64,000 nt of DNA, taken from NCBI RefSeq assembly GCF_028372415.1, contig NC_092875.1, forward strand, positions 189,439,522-189,503,521, read 5' to 3'. The notes below the pieces were generated by a model, which saw only the letters and a list, made by a program, of their open reading frames with translations, had not been told where the DNA came from and did not search any database. Source of the stretch: Notamacropus eugenii. Taxonomy: Eukaryota; Chordata; Mammalia; Diprotodontia; Macropodidae. Of this stretch, positions 11,816 to 23,036 are shown piece after piece. Numbering within the stretch: position 1 is the stretch's first letter; the number at the start of each line of letters is the position of its first letter. The position numbers and the translations under genes are program-made.

Positions 11816-12475
11816 TGCTTTCCACTTTACCATTTTCTATGCAGAAAATATTTTTTTTAGAAACATTAACATCTGGAGAGAATTGGCAGAGGTCTTGCAT
11901 AGGAGACTATACTTGAGCTGAGCCTTAAGTGAAAGCAGGAACTTTAAGAGGCAGAGATGAGGAAGCAGAGCATTCCAGGCATGAAGAGCAGTATGTTCAA
12001 AGACTCAAAGAGATCGGATGTTGAATATGGGAGAACAGCATGTAGGCCAGTTTGGCTGAAATGTGGAGCATGCGATAGGGAATATTGTGAAATTAGTCTG
12101 GCTAGATAAACTGGAGCCAGATTGTGAAGGGTTTTAAATGCCAAGTGGAGGAGTTTATATGTAATGCCTGTCTGCTTTGCTCCCTCTCCCCTACAACTGA
12201 CACTTGCAGGGTGGATTCCCTAGAGAACAAATACTCCAGGTCTCATGTCCTCTTTGGATCTTCACTCCCAAAATTATGGCTCAAAAGCCCCCACCAATGT
12301 GGTTGCTTTTCTGTAGTCAGCCAGAGTAGTTTAGATTAGCTTAGAGCAAAGGTGTTTCTTGAAATAGCAAAGTAAGAGAATTTATATTGCGGCATTCCTT
12401 CCAAAAAGTTAAAGCACAGTTCCCAAAAATATAACAAAGCCAAAACGAATAGTGGATATGCATAGAGGTTAAGAT

Positions 12476-12718
12476 AGCAGTCAGGTAGTGCCAGTGTGTG
12501 GCCTAGATTCAGGAAGACTCATCTTCAAATTCAAATCTGGCTTCAGACACTTACTAGCTGTGTGACCCTGGGAAAATCATTTAACCCTGTTTGTCTCAGT
12601 TTCCTCAGATGTAAAATGACTTTGAGAAGGAAATGGTAAACTACTCTAGCATCTTTGCCAAGAAAGCTCTCAATGAAGTCACAAAGAGTTGAACACTGCA
12701 GAAACAATTGAGCAACAA
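12476..12718 (+). repeat. Mar1-type SINE, forward, with target-site duplication
   Basis: tRNA-like head followed by tggcttcagacacttactag, aagactcatcttcaaattca, and the marsupial 3' part ctctagcatctttgccaaga ending in attgagcaacaaaa. It is flanked by ATAGAGGTTAAGAT (12462-12475) and ATAGAGGTTAAGAA (from about 12720). Confidence 0.9.
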
Positions 12719-12734
12719 AATAGAGGTTAAGAAT

Positions 12735-13490
12735 AGGGAGACAGGTGTCTAGAATACATATGGGCAAGGTATGCATAAGAGATGACAATTCACACCTCCA
12801 AAGTCATAGGACTTTGGATACCCTTGCACGATTATTCCCTTTAACCTTGGTCTCAATGTCTCTGCCAGACCCTTTTACATTTGTCACTGCTAGAGGTTAC
12901 TTGACTATAGTCTCCACAGCCGCTATCTTTTGGCTCAGCTAAAACTTTTGCCTAGACTGTTTCAGAAGGAAGTAGAATCTTTACTCTAGGACCAGCCTAA
13001 AGCTTTCCTTGTGCTCCATCAGACTCTCAGCAGCATCAGAAGTTGGGCTTAACTAGAGTTATCAAACTGTCTCTTCAAACAATCTCTCCATGGTCAGTTG
13101 TTGCCTTATTCCTTTTTAAATACTTGCCAAGGCTATTTATGTCTGGGGACAAGAGAATTGTCTTTGCAAATCCTTGGCCTGGGCTCCTGATCTTTTCATA
13201 TGCAAATGGACAACTCAAAGTTTCTGACCATCTGCAAGTTACAAATGGACCAATCAAAGTCTAATGCCCTTAACTGTATTTTGGCCTGGAAGAGACAAGG
13301 AGCCTCTTGAATAGGGTATGATATAGGGAGGATAATGCCATCCTCCTTCTGGTGTCACTTCCTTCATTTCACCGTTTTGATTTTACAGTTAGTTAATTGA
13401 TAAATATTCTCTCCTTCATTCTTGAAATCTATACCCCCTGCCTTTACTTTTGTTATTTATGCCCTACTAATTCTTCAGTCCTTGGTACCA
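12735..13490. other. Unassigned non-coding DNA
   Basis: Two overlapping opposite frames at about 13043-13264 have no recognisable domains. The rest shows nothing assignable. Confidence 0.5.
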
Positions 13491-13499
13491 CTACAATCT

Positions 13500-13860
13500 T
13501 CCTTTTCTACTCCTACACCTGAAATGAATGAATGATAACAGAAGAAGTTATGATCCATGAAGACTGGTGGCAATATAAGTTCTTGTCTTCAATCCTCAAC
13601 TGAGCTCTCACTGTTGGATGGCATTTACTTTATCCTTCTCTCATGCCACCATCTTCATGAAGTCTTCTAAATCTATCTCCTCAAGCCCTCAGATGAATTC
13701 ATCAGGTGCCTTTGCCTCCTCTGGAATTGATAAGATTGAGGCTATTTGTCATGAGCTTACTCATTCCCTTTCCCCTTTATACCATGAAACTTCTTTGCTC
13801 ATGCTCTCTCCCTTTTCTACAGTCTCAGAACATAAGAGAGATTTAATCATTTTAACAAGT
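13500..13860 (+). repeat. L2-type LINE, internal ORF2 region, forward
   Basis: ctttatccttctctcatgcc, tgaggctatttgtcatgagc and ctgtctcagaacataagag-like text match the stretch between the endonuclease and RT domains of L2-type LINEs. It is too decayed for motif reading. Confidence 0.5.
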
Positions 13861-13864
13861 CTAA

Positions 13865-14060
13865 ACCATGGTATCTTTGGAAAATCATTTAACCTTCCTG
13901 GCCCTCAGTTTCCTCATCTGTAAAGTGAAGGCACTGGGGCAGTGGTTTGTCCATAAGGTTCATTCTTTTTAAAAAAATTTTTTGTTTAGTATTTTATTTT
14001 TCCCCAGTTACATGTAAAAACTTGAAGGTTCGTCCTATCTCTAACTCTATTATCCTATGA
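13865..14060 (+). repeat. Therian SINE with CR1-like tail, split by an L1 tail
   Basis: aaatcatttaaccttcctgg, ctcagtttcctcatctgtaa, then taaggttcattc. After the insertion it resumes with gaaggttcgtcctatctcta and ctctattatcctatgac. Confidence 0.7.
13965..14027 (-). repeat. Very short L1 3' tail insertion, reverse
   Basis: tttttccccagttacatgta is the reverse complement of the L1 3' end seen at 31617-31640. AAGGTTCATTCT on the left and AAGGTTCGTCCT on the right look like a target-site duplication, so only about 55 bp of L1 was copied. Confidence 0.65.
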
Positions 14061-14780
14061 CTACAGCAATAGCCTCTTAATAGGTATCCCTGCCTCAAGT
14101 CTCTCTCAAGTCAAATCAACTAACATTTATTAAGTGCCTCTTCAAAAATAGCCCCTGCTCTCAAGGAACTCACAATCATGTAAATAACTATGCACAAACA
14201 GGATATACAAGATAAATTGGAGATTATCTGGGAAAGATTGGAAGACTAGGAAAGGTTTGTTGAAGAAGGTAAGATCTTAGCTGAGACTTGAAGGAATCCA
14301 TGGAAGCCAGGAGGCAGAGATGAGGAAGGAGAGGATACCAGTATAGGAACCAGTGAAAATGCATTGACCTGAGATGGAGTTTCACGCTAGGAATAGCACT
14401 TCTCATTCCAAGTCCATCTTCCAACATGATTTTCCTAGTGTAGTTCTGACCACATCATTCCCCTACTCAAATTCTAGTGTCTCCCTATTCTTTTTACAAG
14501 CAAATATAAATTGCTCTGTTTGGTCATTTAAAACCTTTCATAACCTAGCCTCAACTTACCTTTCCAGCCTTTATACCCAATCAAACTGACTTTATTTTTC
14601 TTTATATGCTGTATTTGAGTTTCAGTCATTGTGCTTTTTTTCTGTCGATTCTTCATGCTTCAAATGCCTTCACTGTTCATTTTTGCCTCTTAGAATCCCT
14701 AGTTTGTTTCAACTCAAGTGCCATGTTCTACCTGATTGATTGATTCCTTACATTGATGTTTCTATTTCTGTGAGAGAATG
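14061..14780. repeat. L2 fragments in both orientations
   Basis: Forward L2 at 14061-14112 (agcaatagcctcttaatagg). A reverse L2 3' end at 14113-14372 (aacatttattaagtgcctct, tctcaaggaactcacaatca). Forward L2 again at 14425-14780 (ctgaccacatcattccccta, cataacctagcctcaactta). The reverse piece appears to have inserted into the forward one. Confidence 0.75.
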
Positions 14781-14845
14781 AACCCTGGACTAAAACATGG
14801 GTTTGACTTAGTATTGACCAATTAAAATGATCTGGTTTTCCCTGG

Positions 14846-17600
14846 TATTTTTTTTTATTAATGTCTTTTATTTTATTTTTTATTAATTAATATTTATTAA
14901 TTTAGTTTTAGTTTTCAACACTCACTTCCACAAGAATCTGAGTTTTAAATTTTCTCTCCACCTCTCTCCTTCCCCCACCCCAAGATAGCATGCATTCTGA
15001 TTACCCTTTCCCCCAATCTGTCCTCCCTTCCATCATACCTCTCCCTTCTCTCATCCCCTTCCCCTCTATTTTCTTGTAGGGCAAGATAGATTTCTATACC
15101 CCATTGCCTGTATGCCTTATTTCCCAGTTACATGTAAAACCAGTTTTTAACATTCGTTTTTTAAAACTTTGAGTTCCAACTTCTCTCCCTCCCTCCCTAC
15201 CCACCCACCCCCTTTGAGAAGGTAAGCAATCTGATGTAGGTTATACATGTATAGTTATGCCAAACACTTCCATAGCAGTCATGTTGTAAAAGACTAACTA
15301 TATTTCCCTCCATTTTATCCTGCCCCTCATTTATTATGTTCTCTTTTTTTGACCATGTCCCTTTTCAAAACTATTTACTTCTGATTACCCCCTTCTCACA
15401 TTTTCCCTCCCTTCTGTAACCCCCCCTGCTTATCATCTTCCCCCTACTTTTCTATAGGGTAAGATAGATGTTCATACCCAATTGAGTGTGTATGCTATTC
15501 CTTCCTTAAGCCAAATTCAGTAAGAGTAAGGTTCACTTATTCCCTCCCACCTCCCCCCTCTTCCCCTCCATTGTAAAAGCTTTTTCTTGCCTCTTTTATA
15601 TGAGATAATTTACCCCATTCTATTTCTCCCTTTCTCAGTCTCTCAATATATTCCGCTCTCACTCTCACTCTTTAATTTTATTTTTAGATATCATCCCTTC
15701 ATATCATGCTTTTCTTGATTTTTGTATCTTAAAATCAAATTTTCTATTCAGCTCCGGTCTTTTCAGCAAGAATACTTGAAAGTCCTCTACTTCATTAAAA
15801 ATCGATTTTTTCGCCTGAAGTATTATACTCAGTTTTGCTGGGTGAGTGATTCTTGGTTTTAATCCTAGTTCCTCTCACCACTGGAATATCATATTCCAAC
15901 CTCTCCAATCCCGTAATGTAGAAGCTGCTAGATCTTGTGTTATCCTGATTGTATTTCCACAATACTCAAATTATTTCTTTCTGTCCACTTGCAATATTTT
16001 CTCCTTGACCTGCGAACTCTGGAATTTGGCTACAATATTCCTAGGAGTTTTCCTTTTGGGATCTCTTTCAGGAAGTGATGGGTGAATTCTTTCCATTTCT
16101 GTTTTACCCTCTCGTTCTAGAAAGCAGAGCAGTTTTCCTTGATAATTTCTTGAAGCGTAATATCTAGGCTCTTTTTTTGATTATGGCTTTCAGGTAGTCC
16201 AATAATTTTAAAGTGATTTCTCCTGGATCTGTTTTCCAGGTCAGTTGTTTTTCCAATGAAATATTTCACATTGTCTTTTACTTTTCCTTCTTTTGGTTTT
16301 GTTTTATAATTTCTTGATTTCTCATAAAGCCATTAGCTTCCATTTCCTCCATTCTAATTTTTAAGGAATTGTTTTCTTCAGTGAGCTTTTGGATCTCCTT
16401 TTCCATTTGGCCAATTCTACTTTTTCAGGCATTCTTTTCCTCATTGTATTTCAGATCTCTTTTGCCATTTGGCCTAGACTGTTTGCGAAGGTGTTGTTTT
16501 CTTCAGCATTTTTGGCTCCCCTTTAGTAAACAGTTGACTCATTTTTCAAGATTTTCTTATGTCACTCTCATTTCTCTTCACAATTTTTTCTATACTTATC
16601 TTACTCAATTTTCAAAATCCTTTTTGAGCTCTTCCATGGCCTGCAACCAATTCAATTTTTCTTGGAGGCTTTGAATTAGTTTTGACTTTGTTACTTCCTC
16701 CTGGTTGTATGTTTTGATCTTCCATGTCACCAAAGCAAGATTTTATAGTTTGATTTTTTTCTACTGTTTGTTCATTTCCCCACCAATCACTTTTGAACTC
16801 TTTGTCAAGGTGGTTCTCTGCTGCCAGTGGGTGGTAGTGATAGTGGTGTATTGTCCCAAGCTTCAGGGTTTTTGTGCAGTTGCTTTCAGAAATACTTCTA
16901 TGGACCTGCAGATTTTCAGCTCTTTCAATGTTGAATTTTCAAAGGAGAGGTGTTTCTTCCTCTCCTCATCTGTGCTCTAGTGTGTGAGTGACCTCAAGCA
17001 CTCTTTTCTGCCTTGGAACTGTAAGGAGGCTTCCCCTTCCACCACTGCCACCAACTCCACCAGCTCCACCTAGATCCAAGCAGAGCAAAGCAAGAGAATC
17101 CTATCATAGCACTGGCAGAGATCCCTGTAATCCCCCTCTGATCAGCTGCTTGATGTCTCCACAATCTGCAAGCCTAGAGCTCCAGAAACAGCTGCCACTG
17201 CTGCTGTGAACTGCCACAGGTTCCGCCACCCTGGGGCTAGGGCCAGACCATGTTCCTCTCTCACAGACGTACTGAGGCTTTTTTAACTCACCTTCCAAGG
17301 AGTCTTTGAGAAGTTTGGAAACCACCACAGCTGCCAGTGATTCAGTCACCTGAGGCCTGTTCAGGCCCCATCTGTGCCAGTGTAGCCAGTCTGTACTCCA
17401 CCACCAGGCTGGTGCAATAGATGCTTCTTGCTAACCTTCCAGGTTGTCTTAGACTAGAGATTTGTTTCACTCCCTCGTTCTGTGGGTTCTGCAGCTCTAG
17501 AATTTGTTTAGAGTCATTTTTACAGGTATTTGGAGGGGTTTGGGGGAGAGCTCAAGCAAGTCCCTGCTTTTACTCCACTATCTTGGCTCTGTTCCCTCCC
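14846..17600 (-). mobile_element. HAL1 (half-L1), near full length, reverse
   Basis: Non-LTR element of about 2.75 kb with 5' region, ORF1 and 3' UTR but no ORF2. The reverse strand begins near 17600 (ccaagatagtggagtaaaag). It then passes through a proline- and glycine-coding 5' region, ORF1 (about 16730 to 15750, coiled coil then RNA-binding part), and a pyrimidine-rich (as displayed) 3' UTR ending in an A-rich tail at about 14846. It is colinear throughout with 51271-54037, including ctgatgtaggttatacatgt and ccatagcagtcatgttgtaa. It must depend on L1 enzymes. ORF1 is interrupted by several stops, so it is a fossil. Known HAL1 families have exactly this build. Confidence 0.87.
15750..16730 (-). 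pseudogene. HAL1 ORF1 (ORF1p-like), decayed
   Basis: In L1-type elements ORF1p is an RNA-binding chaperone with an N-terminal coiled coil, an RRM and a C-terminal domain. Here the reverse complement matches the inner copy at 51918-52940. tcctggatctgttttccagg (about 16220-16240) covers the start of the RRM-like motif, and cctagttcctctcaccactgg (about 15865) lies in the C-terminal domain. No continuous frame exceeds about 100 codons. Confidence 0.7.
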
Positions 17601-17865
17601 AGGTGATTTTTTAAGGGGAGAGAAAGTGAGGAAGAAAGAGGGAGCAAGAGAGAGAACCTAGGGAAGCCTTTCAAAGAACAGGATTTTGTATAACAGTCAA
17701 AACCATTGTTCTCCTAGATATATGTCCCCCTTTTTTTCTATTTAGTCACTACTTACTCTCTCCTTCCACACCCACTTTAGACCTTTCTACCTCTTGCCTG
17801 GACTATTGCAATAACCTTTTAATTGGTACACGTAATTCGTACTCCTAAGCTTCTAGAGTCCCAGT

Positions 17866-17952
17866 GATAGGGAACCTGTGGCCTTGAGACCTTTGACTCA
17901 ATTCAAACTTCACAGAACAAATCCTTTTAATAAAAGGAATTTTTCTATAAAA
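17866..17952. mobile_element. hAT-type MITE, internally deleted
   Basis: tagggaacctgtggccttga, then ttcaaacttcacagaacaaa and ataaaaggaatttttctata. Same family as 9663-9810 but shorter. It sits inside the L2. Confidence 0.7.
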
Positions 17953-18344
17953 CTTGGATTACCCTCCAACCCATCCTCTGCACAGCTGCCAAAGTGAGTT
18001 TTCCTAAAACTTTGGTCTAACCAAGTCTCCCCCCACTCCCCTCCCAAAACTCTACTGGCTCCCTATCATTGTTAATATCTAATTTAAATTCTCTTGTTTG
18101 GTATTTAAACTTCACAACCTGCCTCTTCCTGTCTATCCTATCTTGTTACCTTTTACTCTCCCCAATGGACTCTACCATTCATTGAACCTGGCTCATGAAG
18201 AACTCTGTATCTTTTGTCTTCATACCTTTACACTGGTTTTTCCCCCATTATTGGAATGCTTTCCTTCCTGACAGCTCTTTGAATCCCTGGTTTCATTCAA
18301 GACTCAGCTCAAAGACTTCTTTTTAAACAAGGTAGCTACATCAT

Positions 18345-18588
18345 ATCTGGGAATAAAGTGTTGGACTTGGAGTCAGGAAGACATGAATTAAAAGCTTGCT
18401 TTGGATATTTACTAGCTCTGTGACCCAAGTCATTTAACCTCTTCTGAGCCTCAGTTTCCCCATCTGTAAAATGAGGATAATAAACACACCTCCCACATAG
18501 GTTGTGGTGAGTATCAAATGAGATAACACATGTAAAATGCTGAACAAATCTTAGAATGCTAAATAAATGTTAGTCTTTGTTTTTGACT
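18345..18588 (+). repeat. MIR/Ther-1 SINE, forward
   Basis: ttggacttggagtcaggaag, gagcctcagtttccccatct, gttgtggtgagtatcaaatg, aaatgttagtctttg. Confidence 0.9.
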
Positions 18589-18719
18589 AACCCTCCTTAC
18601 TGTAATGTTAGCTTTTGCAAGGCAGAGAACATACTGTATTTTGCTTTCTTTTTGTATCTCTTGTGCTTAGAAAGTCCTGGCAAATTATATAGCTTAATAA
18701 ATGCTTGCTAACCAGTTGA

Positions 18720-19980
18720 GAATCAGGAGACTTGTATGCTTTTAGTTTAAAGACTGAATTTTAGGAATTATAGTCCTCCTTCTAAAAAGGAAATAAGAAT
18801 AACTGTCCCACTGTATTTGACAGAGAATGTATTAGATGATTCTGGAGAGGTGAGGACCTAGTAGATCAGAGCTGAAGGCTCTTTGAAAAGTTAAAAGGGC
18901 TATGCAAATGTAAAGTACTATTATTATGCAGTGTATTGGAGAACTGAGCTATCATTATGTACTATTAGTTAATTGATTTCCAGTTTCCTGTTCATTTACC
19001 TAAGAAAGGAGGAAAGAAGTGGGCGGAGTAAACCTTGGTAGAATTTAAAAGCCAGAAAAAAGCTAAGATTGGGATGGGGTGGCAGGGAAGAGAGCAGCTT
19101 ACTTGGTAGAGTACTTGGAAAGAAAACAATGATAAAATATTTAGCTTGGTTTTGAAAAGTCAGGGTAGTAGGACTTTAAAAAAAATAGTTATTTAGAGAG
19201 CCTAAATGAGATCAGCAGTATTCTATTCTCTTCTGATATACTCTCAATCCTTTATCCCATTTTTAAAAGTAGTTCTTCTTAGAAGAATTTGAATTAAGTT
19301 CTGCTTCCCTTGGTCAAGTGATTCACTCCACCCTTGCCAGCTCCTTTCCATTTCTATTTTGCTTTTTTTCCTCTTCCTCGCTTCTTTCTTTCTTCTCTTC
19401 TCTCCTGAATTCTCCTTTCCTTCCTCTGAGAATGAAGGGTTGAAGGGGTGGTGAGGAAAGGGAAGGAGAAACAGAACAATTCCATCTCCATTTTCTCCTT
19501 ACGTCCTTATGATCCATAGTGTGCAGATTTACCTCTATAACATAAGGTTTCTATTTCCTTAACTTATTGACAAAACAGGAGAAATATTTGTTGAACAATT
19601 TTTTTGACAAGAAAATAGCAGTTTGCCAGAACAATGGAAAAATAAAACCACCTTTTAACAGGGGAAAAAATCATCCAGAATTGTAGTTAACATACAGTCT
19701 CTAATACTCCAAAAGAAAGAGCCAAGAGTAACTAACCACCACCTAAACTAGAGGGGCTGAGAGCAAGTAGGTGAAAATGAATGAGGCAATTTGGCTAGAT
19801 GAATTGAATAGGACTTAAGAGAAATTGGAAGTCAGTGAGCCAAAAGGAACCACGAATGACCTCTGAATACATTTAAAGTTCTATTTCTCTACTGTTTCTC
19901 CTCCTAACGTGACAAGGATAAACAGTCCTCTACAATTATACTTCCATAAATTTCCTGCCACTAACACCCACAGTCTGTGG
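18720..19980. other. Unique-looking non-coding DNA
   Basis: No repeat family recognised. A CT-rich stretch at about 19360-19430 produces a spurious KE-rich frame. Confidence 0.55.
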
Positions 19981-19984
19981 TTTG

Positions 19985-20290
19985 AGATTAAATTCCACTT
20001 TGAGTTCTTCACCCTCCCCCCAGCAACTGAAAAATGTCAGGAAGCGAAGCTTTGCCCTTGATAAATTACAAAACATGTGTGTGTGTGTGTGTGTGGTGTG
20101 TGTGTGTGTGTGTGTGTGTATTGCAGTTGTGTGGTCTCTATGTACAAATCTTTACATTTTAATGAAGACTCTCCAGCCCCATCTTATCCTCATGATTTTC
20201 CCAAAACGGAGCCGACAAAGTCCTTGAAATAATCCGAAAGCAAATTTAATGTCATTGCCTTACTACAAATCTTGGGAATTTAGAACTAAC
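19985..20290. promoter_or_regulatory. Candidate conserved non-coding element with (TG)n insert
   Basis: Unique sequence with several CpGs in a CpG-poor background (gaagcgaag near 20041, acggagccgac near 20206, atccgaaag near 20233). It is interrupted by a (TG)n array at 20076-20120. Regulatory function is inferred only from composition. Confidence 0.3.
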
Positions 20291-20319
20291 TGGGCCCCAG
20301 AAAATTAAGGGGAAGACCA

Positions 20320-20925
20320 AAAAAGAAGGCATTGTCATTTCCCTCTGTCCACCAATCTCACTCAAAAAATTGTCTGTGGTTCCTTATTGCAATAGGATAA
20401 AACATAAAGTCCTTGACAGGGTCCTTAAATTCCCTCCCAATCCGGCTACCATCTTGTTTCCAATCTTATTCTGCTACTTTTCTCCATATATTCTCTGTTA
20501 TAGTCAAACTTGTTAGTGACTTTTTTGCTGTACCTCACCTCTTTTTCCTTTGAATTGGTGGTCTATCATGTCTGGAATTGATTCTATGTATTTTTGCCAA
20601 GAAAACCAAAAATGGGGTCATGAAAAGTTGGAAAAGACTGAAATGACTGAGCAACAACATTGCCTCTTAGAATTTCAGGTTTCTTTCAAACTATAGCTCA
20701 GAGGCTAATCAATTTTTATCTTTGTATCTCTAAACCTAACATAATGCCTGACTGGGCACATAGTAATCTTTTAATATGCTTAATAAATTGATTAATAATT
20801 AATAAATCATTAGACTCTGAGTTCCTTAAAGGAAGACTGTCTTCTGCATCTGTTTGTATTCCCAGCCTTAGCACAGTTCCCAGCACATAGTAGGTGCTTA
20901 ATAAATGTTTATTGATTGATTCTCT
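20320..20925 (+). repeat. L2 LINE, forward, with a Mar1 tail inserted
   Basis: aaaattgtctgtggttcctt and caatccggctaccatcttgt are L2. About 20555-20660 is a Mar1-type 3' tail (ttgccaagaaaaccaaaaat, then gactgagcaacaaca). L2 then continues to the terminal cagcacatagtaggtgctta. Confidence 0.75.
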
Positions 20926-21029
20926 AGCTGTTAATTACTTTTATTACTTGATTAAATTTAATAACTTCAATTATTGAAATTACTTTTTATTACTTTGTGT
21001 TTTTTTTTACCTATGTTCATATAATGTCT

Positions 21030-21150
21030 CTACTTCTCACATACCATAGAATGTAAGCACCTTAAAGACAAGGGCTGTTGCGGTTTTGCATTTGTATCCC
21101 CAATAGTTAGTAAACAACATTACACAAGGAGGACATCTAGTAAATGACCT
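21030..21150 (+). repeat. L2 3' end fragment, forward
   Basis: tagaatgtaagcaccttaaa, then gacaagggctgttgcggttt and tgtatccccaatagttag. Confidence 0.65.
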
Positions 21151-21420
21151 TGGGATTTCATTTAATTGTTCCGCTGAGCTGTTCATCAGCATTAGGGCAT
21201 CAGGTGTAATTCGGATTAGCAGTTCTTTTGTCCCTCATTTACCTAATGCAGGTTTATTGTTCAGCCAGCCAGAGGTGGGATGCACCAAAGGTCCATGTGT
21301 AAATGTTTGTACAGACTAAACCAACATTAGGTGTGATTGTGTAAAGTCTCTTTTACCACCTTCTGAGTAAATTGTAGTGGGGAACTAATTATGGAAGGGA
21401 GGAAGTGATAATATCCTTGG
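21150..21420. promoter_or_regulatory. Candidate conserved non-coding element
   Basis: Unique, non-repetitive block after an L2 end. It holds an E-box CAGGTG (21201-21206) next to a bicoid-type homeodomain core GGATTA (21213-21218), with CpGs at ttccgctg and attcgga. No open frame. The call is inference. Confidence 0.35.
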
Positions 21421-21544
21421 GGCTCCCTGCCCTTCCCTCCCCCTCCTTTCAACCAGAAACAGGGAAGCCACAAATAGAAAAATATATTCCAATTGCTCCC
21501 AGGTGGTTATAGTCCAGATGAGATGTTCTACTTCAAAATACGGA

Positions 21545-22335
21545 GGATTGTAAACGTTTCATTATAGTAGTAATTCCCATTTTATAGCACTTTAAGGTTC
21601 CTAAAGTACTATCTTCACAACTCTGGTGAGAAAAATACTAAAGTAAACTGCTACCAAGTGACAAGTCCATGATGACACAGCTAATAAATACCACAGTTAG
21701 GAGTTGAGACTCTACTTTCTTGGCTTCAGAGCTGGTGCTGTCTGTCCATGTGCTGTGCTGACTCAACCAGCATGGTCTGGAGATAACCCAGAGCTCTCTA
21801 AGGCTATGCAAGCAGATGAAAGATTCAAACTGGATGAATTTAGAGAATGGGCCTATGGGGGTTCAATACTTTATATATTGAAATGATAATTATTGATCAC
21901 ATTAATATACAGCACTTGTAATTTACAGAGCACTTTTCCTCATAAGAACCTTGGGGGGAGGTGGGGAGGAGGAGGGGCAGAGATAAACATTTATACAGTC
22001 CCAGTGCCAGATGCTGTGATAAATACTATAAAAAAAAAATCTCATCTTATCTACACAACAATCCTGCAATTATCCCCATTTACAGTTGAGGAAACTAAGG
22101 TAAACAACAGTTAAATGACTTGTCCAGGGTCACACAGCTAGTGAGTATCTACGTAAGTAGCTCAGGTCTTCCTGATTCCAGGCATGGCACTCTATCCAGT
22201 GTGTCACCCAGATGCCTCTGAAAGTATTATTATCTCTGTTTTATAGATAGGTAAACCGAGGCTTAGAGAGAATGAAAGACTTGCCCAAGATCATATAGAT
22301 ATTTAGTAGCTGCATCAGGCTTAGAACCTCCATCC
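21545..22335 (-). repeat. Series of MIR-type SINE pieces, reverse
   Basis: At least three pieces. At 21555-21720: ttcccattttatagcacttt, gacacagctaataaatacc. At 21895-22215: tacagttgaggaaactaagg, gtccagggtcacacagctag. At 22220-22335: ttttatagataggtaaaccg, agacttgcccaagatcatat. Confidence 0.8.
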
Positions 22336-22339
22336 TCAA

Positions 22340-22735
22340 TTATCTTTTCTCTGCTGCTTATGCCCCAACTAAAAGCAGCAACTCTTTTTCAAAGCATAAA
22401 ATTATGGCAGCTTACTAGTATGTAGACATTGTGTCCCCATCTTGTCTGATCTATTTGCCTCCTTTGCCCCAGTGGCTAATTGCAGCTTGAAGGGACAGAA
22501 AACAGAGAGACTTTAATGATGAGGTGGAACATCAAAGAGACTTTTGAAGGTGAAGGAGAGAGAGATGAAAATGGGGATTGTCATGGACCCAAAGTATTTT
22601 TAGCCTCCAGATGCATTTTCTTTGCTAAGATATGAGACCAAGAACTACTGTTATCATAAACCAGATTCAGGTCTAAGTCATGAATGATATGGAGCTGTGT
22701 AAGAAACTCCTACTGAGTGCTAGTGCTAAAGGAGA
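22340..22735. other. Unassigned non-coding DNA
   Basis: No recognised repeat or gene. Confidence 0.5.
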
Positions 22736-22739
22736 TATT

Positions 22740-22990
22740 TTGCCTCTGGGGTCAAATACAAGCTTCCTTCAAGCCCTTTCTGGTTCAGCCAAATGAACCT
22801 TCCTGCTCTTTCTTACACATAATGTTCACATCTCTGTCTTTGAGCCTTGGCACAGGATAGTAATAGCTAATAGTATTAGCTAACATTTTATACATCACTT
22901 TCATGTGCTAGGCACTGTGCTATGCACTATACAATTATCATCTCATGTGATCCTCACAAAACCCTGTGAGATAGGTGATGCTATGGTTTG
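22740..22990. repeat. L2 fragment (forward) followed by MIR fragment (reverse)
   Basis: aagccctttctggttcagcc fits L2. From about 22868, ttagctaacattttatacat and ctcacaaaaccctgtgagat fit reverse MIR. Confidence 0.6.
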
Positions 22991-23036
22991 GATGTGATTA
23001 ATGTCCCTTAGTACTTTGAATCTTTGATCCTAGCAG

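Larger units (their letters stand above)
11300..12165 (-). repeat. L2 LINE, reverse
   Basis: Starts as the reverse complement of an L2 3' end (gtggcaggcactatgttaga) and continues into the ORF2 C-terminal region. On the reverse strand 12144-11944 reads MAFKTLHNLAPVYLARLISQ, a typical L2 ORF2 tail. MIR pieces at 11430-11815 interrupt it. Confidence 0.85.
17755..18715 (+). repeat. L2 LINE, forward, with two insertions
   Basis: Starts with tggactattgcaataacctt. A hAT MITE lies at 17866-17952. It resumes with gccaaagtgagttttcctaa and tggaatgctttccttcctga. A MIR interrupts it at 18345-18588, and it ends with gcaaggcagagaacatactg and taataaatgcttgctaacca. Confidence 0.85.
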
